Positions 14,103 to 16,743 of a stretch of DNA of 16,743 bases are shown here, piece after piece. Origin of the DNA: an uncultured Actinomycetes bacterium (lineage in GTDB: Bacteria; Actinomycetota; Actinomycetes; Nanopelagicales; Nanopelagicaceae). Under the pieces are notes generated by a model that saw only the letters and a program-made list of their open reading frames with translations, was not told the DNA's origin and ran no database searches. The stretch covers positions 1 through 16,743 of the forward strand of contig CAIWXY010000061.1 in assembly GCA_903916775.1 (NCBI GenBank). Reading direction: 5' to 3'. Position numbers and translations under genes: made by a program. Position 1 is the stretch's first letter; every line of letters starts with the position of its first letter.

Positions 14103-15137
14103 ATGCCAATTGCTACCCCGGAAATTTATGCACAGATGTTGGATCGCGCGAAGGCCGGTGCCTTTGCTTACCCAGCAATTAACGTCTCATCATCACAGAC
14201 TTTGATCGGTGCTATTCGAGGATTCGCAGAAGCAGAATCTGATGGAATCATCCAGATCTCATGGGGCGGAGCGGAATACCTCTCTGGTTCAACTGTAAAG
14301 AACATGGTTGATGGAGCGGTTGCGCTCGCAGAGTTCGCACATGTTGTTGCGAAAAATTACAACGTTAACATTGCAATCCACACAGACCACTGCCCAGCAG
14401 AAAAGTTGGATGGTTTCATGCGTCCACTTCTTGCAATCGGTGCAGATCGTCACGCATCTGGCCAGAAGCCACTTTTCAACTCACACATGTGGGATGGCTC
14501 AGCAGTATCAATGCAAGAGAACATGACAATCGCCAAGGAACTCCTTGAGAAGTCTGTTGCTGCAAACACAATTCTTGAAATCGAAATCGGCGTTGTCGGT
14601 GGAGAAGAAGATGGCATCGAAGCAAAACATGATGCAAAGCTCTACTCAACTCCTGAAGATGCGCTCTTGACCATCCAAACTCTTGGTCACGATGCGAAAG
14701 CTCGTTACATGGTCGCTGCAACATTCGGAAACGTTCACGGCGTTTACAAGCCAGGAAACGTTGTTCTACAACCAAAGATCTTGCGCACACTGCAAGATGC
14801 AGTTGTCGAAAAGCTTGGTCTTCCAGCTGGATCAAAGCCAATGGATCTCGTATTCCACGGTGGTTCAGGTTCACTTCTCTCAGAGATTCGCGAATCACTT
14901 GATTACGGTGTTGTGAAGATGAACATCGATACTGACACCCAGTATGCATTTACACGCCCAGTTGTTGATCACATCTTCAAGAATTATGACGGCGTTCTTA
15001 AGATCGACGGCGAAGTTGGCAACAAGAAGGCTTATGACCCACGTGCATGGGGCAAGGCTGCTGAAGCCGGTATCGCAAAGCGTGTTGTCGAGGCGTGCGA
15101 AGACCTTCGCTCAGTCGGCACCACAATCAACAAGTAA
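14103..15137 (+). CDS. fbaA: Fructose-bisphosphate aldolase, class II
   Basis: Zinc-dependent aldolase that reversibly splits fructose 1,6-bisphosphate into glyceraldehyde 3-phosphate and dihydroxyacetone phosphate. The start at MPIATPE gives 344 residues, the same as the M. tuberculosis enzyme, and key residues fall at the same numbers: Asp95 and zinc ligand His96 in HTDHC, zinc ligands His212 (NVHGVYKPG) and His252 (FHGGSGS), and the phosphate-binding NIDTDTQ (274-280). GGGAG (14091-14095) is seven bases before the ATG. A GTG 54 bases upstream in frame is rejected as the start. purA follows after 48 bases. Confidence 0.97.
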   Translation: MPIATPEIYAQMLDRAKAGAFAYPAINVSSSQTLIGAIRGFAEAESDGIIQISWGGAEYLSGSTVKNMVDGAVALAEFAHVVAKNYNVNIAIHTDHCPAEKLDGFMRPLLAIGADRHASGQKPLFNSHMWDGSAVSMQENMTIAKELLEKSVAANTILEIEIGVVGGEEDGIEAKHDAKLYSTPEDALLTIQTLGHDAKARYMVAATFGNVHGVYKPGNVVLQPKILRTLQDAVVEKLGLPAGSKPMDLVFHGGSGSLLSEIRESLDYGVVKMNIDTDTQYAFTRPVVDHIFKNYDGVLKIDGEVGNKKAYDPRAWGKAAEAGIAKRVVEACEDLRSVGTTINK

Positions 15138-15152
15138 TAATTACGTAATTAT
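15137..15152. promoter_or_regulatory. Perfect 16-bp palindrome, candidate operator for purA
   Basis: ATAATTACGTAATTAT is fully self-complementary and begins at the last base of the aldolase stop codon. It is AT-rich and has no T tract, so it is not a Rho-independent terminator. It ends five bases upstream of a -10-like TGTAAT (15157-15162), so a repressor bound here would block a purA promoter. The regulator is not identifiable. Confidence 0.5.
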
Positions 15153-15156
15153 CAGC

Positions 15157-15162
15157 TGTAAT
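15157..15162 (+). promoter_or_regulatory. Possible purA -10 box
   Basis: TGTAAT differs from TATAAT at one position and would start transcription around 15169, about 17 bases before the ATG. No good -35 is seen; the palindrome occupies that place. Confidence 0.35.
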
Positions 15163-15185
15163 AAACGGATCAGAATAGGGACACA

Positions 15186-16469
15186 ATGCCTGCTTTAGTA
15201 CTGCTCGGAGCTCAATGGGGCGATGAAGGCAAGGGTAAAGCGACCGATATCCTCGGCGATCGCGTTGATTATGTAGTGCGCTACCAAGGTGGCAATAACG
15301 CTGGACACACAGTTGTTATTGGCGACCAAAAGTATGCACTCCATCTTCTTCCATCGGGAATTTTGAGTCCTAACGTTGTGCCGGTCATTGGTAACGGCGT
15401 TGTCATCGATCCATCTGTTCTGCTGGAAGAGATTCGTGGACTTAACGAGCGAGGTATCGATACCTCAAAACTTAAGATCAGTACCAATGCGCATTTGATT
15501 ACTCCGTATCACCGCACCATCGACAAGGTAACCGAACGTTTCTTGGGTAACTCCAAGATCGGAACAACTGGTCGAGGAATTGGTCCGGCATACGCAGATA
15601 AGATCAATCGCATTGGTATTCGCGTTCAAGATCTCTTCGACCCATCAATTTTGCGCCAAAAGATTGAAGGCGCACTTCGCGATAAGAATCAAGTTCTCAT
15701 CAAGGTATTTAATCGCAAAGGCATCGAAGTCGAAGATGTGCTTAACGAATACCTCGGTTACGCCGAGATCTTGCGTCCTTATGTCTGCGACACGGTGCTT
15801 CTGCTTGATGAGGCGCTTAAAGCAGGTAAAAACGTGCTCCTTGAAGGATCACAAGGAACTCTGCTCGATGTTGATCACGGTACATATCCGTTTGTTACCT
15901 CATCTAATCCAACGGCTGGCGGTGCATCAACCGGTTCTGGAATCGGACCAACAAAAATCACACGCGCGATTGGCATCATCAAGGCATACACAACTCGCGT
16001 TGGTAGCGGACCATTCCCAACCGAACTCTTCGATGAAGATGGTGAGAAGCTGCGCAGCATTGGTGGCGAAGTAGGCGTGACTACCGGCCGTGCACGTCGT
16101 TGTGGTTGGTATGATGCACCGATTGCTCGTTATGCAGTGCGCGTCAACGGACTTACTGATTTCTTCTTGACCAAGCTCGATGTGCTTACTGGCTGGGAGA
16201 AAATCCCAGTATGTGTGGCATATGAGATCGACGGTGTTCGTGTAGAAGAACTTCCATCGTCGCAATCTGATTTCCATCATGCCAAGCCAATTTATGAATA
16301 CTTGCCAGGGTGGACCGAAGATATCTCCGGTGCCAGAAAGCTTGAGGATCTCCCTGCAAATGCTCGTGCATATGTGAAATTCCTTGAGGATATTTCAGGT
16401 GCACCGATGAGTGCGATCGGCGTAGGACCTGGCCGCGATGAAACAATCGTTGTAACGGACCTCATTTGA
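15186..16469 (+). CDS. purA: Adenylosuccinate synthetase
   Basis: GTP-dependent condensation of IMP with aspartate to adenylosuccinate, the committed step to AMP. The N-terminal phosphate loop QWGDEGKGK (10-18) contains the catalytic Asp13, and His41 is in NNAGHTV. Further signatures are the STNAHLITPYHR segment, GTTGRGIGPAYADK, EGSQGTLLDVDHGTYPFVTSSN and TTGRARRCGW. At 427 residues it is full length. AGGGA lies four bases before the ATG, a rather close ribosome site. It overlaps the purD start by four bases; linking the AMP branch with an early purine gene makes a small purine operon. Confidence 0.97.
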   Translation: MPALVLLGAQWGDEGKGKATDILGDRVDYVVRYQGGNNAGHTVVIGDQKYALHLLPSGILSPNVVPVIGNGVVIDPSVLLEEIRGLNERGIDTSKLKISTNAHLITPYHRTIDKVTERFLGNSKIGTTGRGIGPAYADKINRIGIRVQDLFDPSILRQKIEGALRDKNQVLIKVFNRKGIEVEDVLNEYLGYAEILRPYVCDTVLLLDEALKAGKNVLLEGSQGTLLDVDHGTYPFVTSSNPTAGGASTGSGIGPTKITRAIGIIKAYTTRVGSGPFPTELFDEDGEKLRSIGGEVGVTTGRARRCGWYDAPIARYAVRVNGLTDFFLTKLDVLTGWEKIPVCVAYEIDGVRVEELPSSQSDFHHAKPIYEYLPGWTEDISGARKLEDLPANARAYVKFLEDISGAPMSAIGVGPGRDETIVVTDLI

Positions 16470-16743
16470 GAGTTCTGCTGATTGGTTCAGGGGGGCGCGA
16501 GCATGCACTTGCCGCTGCCCTTATCGAAGACCCACAGTTAGAAGCTCTCCATGTAGCTCCAGGAAATCCAGGCATTGCAGCGATTGCAATCTGTCATGCA
16601 ATCGATACCGATGACAACGCAGCAGTTGTCACACTCGCACAACAGTTAGAGATCGATCTTGTTGTTATCGGCCCAGAGAAACCTCTTGTCAATGGGTTGG
16701 CCGATGCACTGCGCACAGCCAAAATCGCATGTTTTGGGCCATC
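16466..16743 (+). CDS. purD: Phosphoribosylamine-glycine ligase (GAR synthetase), 5' part
   Basis: Only the first 92 codons are in the window; the gene runs off the right edge. The product joins glycine to phosphoribosylamine in de novo purine synthesis. The N-terminal RVLLIGSGGREHALA (2-16), APGNPG and VVIGPEKPLVNGLAD segments are diagnostic of the PurD N-domain. The start is a TTG at 16466 that overlaps the purA TGA by four bases (TTGA). This is the only start that gives the usual N-terminus a few residues before the glycine-rich loop. Translation is presumably coupled to purA. Confidence 0.93.
   Translation, partial: MRVLLIGSGGREHALAAALIEDPQLEALHVAPGNPGIAAIAICHAIDTDDNAAVVTLAQQLEIDLVVIGPEKPLVNGLADALRTAKIACFGP

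Noticed and set aside
14476..14949. 157-codon frame on the minus strand opposite the aldolase gene.
   Set aside because: It is a shadow of the aldolase codon bias, has no ribosome site or promoter and resembles no protein I know.

Overview
The window looks like a compact chromosomal segment of a small-genome actinobacterium. Evidence: base composition is moderate (by eye near 50% GC, low for the phylum), most gene gaps are only a few bases, and the proteins read as actinobacterial. The aspartokinase, Crp, class II aldolase and CvpA-type protein resemble the Mycobacterium/Corynebacterium versions in length and motif positions. A freshwater acI-type lineage (Candidatus Nanopelagicales) is my best guess, but this is inference and no marker settles it here.

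Layout. Positions 1-220 hold two tRNA-Ser genes on the minus strand (anticodons CGA and GGA). At 281-369 lies the small SRP RNA, followed by dnaX and recR on the plus strand. Next is the lysC-asd pair (first two steps of the aspartate pathway; a second internal start in lysC probably makes a separate regulatory subunit), then a GNAT acetyltransferase that converges with a metallophosphoesterase. A compact group follows: yqeY-like gene, a 51-residue DUF4177-like protein and a RidA-family protein. These converge on a minus-strand Crp regulator, which is divergent from nth, a secreted thioredoxin-like protein and a CvpA-type membrane protein.

The right half carries a secreted Cys/Gly/Met/His-containing protein, a strong bidirectional terminator, acetyl-CoA synthetase (minus strand) and, divergent from it, an acetate/succinate-type transporter, so acetate uptake and activation sit back to back with a Crp-like site between them. 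After two hairpin terminators comes a 430-base sparse stretch with one possible 52-codon gene, then class II fructose-bisphosphate aldolase, purA and the 5' part of purD.

From memory, the order dnaX-recR-lysC-asd ... metallophosphoesterase ... DUF4177-RidA-crp-nth-thioredoxin-CvpA-acs follows a much longer mycobacterial region, with the intervening genes lost (including the protease half of MarP). No phage, IS element, CRISPR array or defence system is visible. The most interesting signals are regulatory: four genes share a TAnnnT box exactly six bases before the start codon, which is what leaderless transcripts would show; there is also a perfect 16-bp palindrome before purA and a Crp-like site between acs and the transporter.
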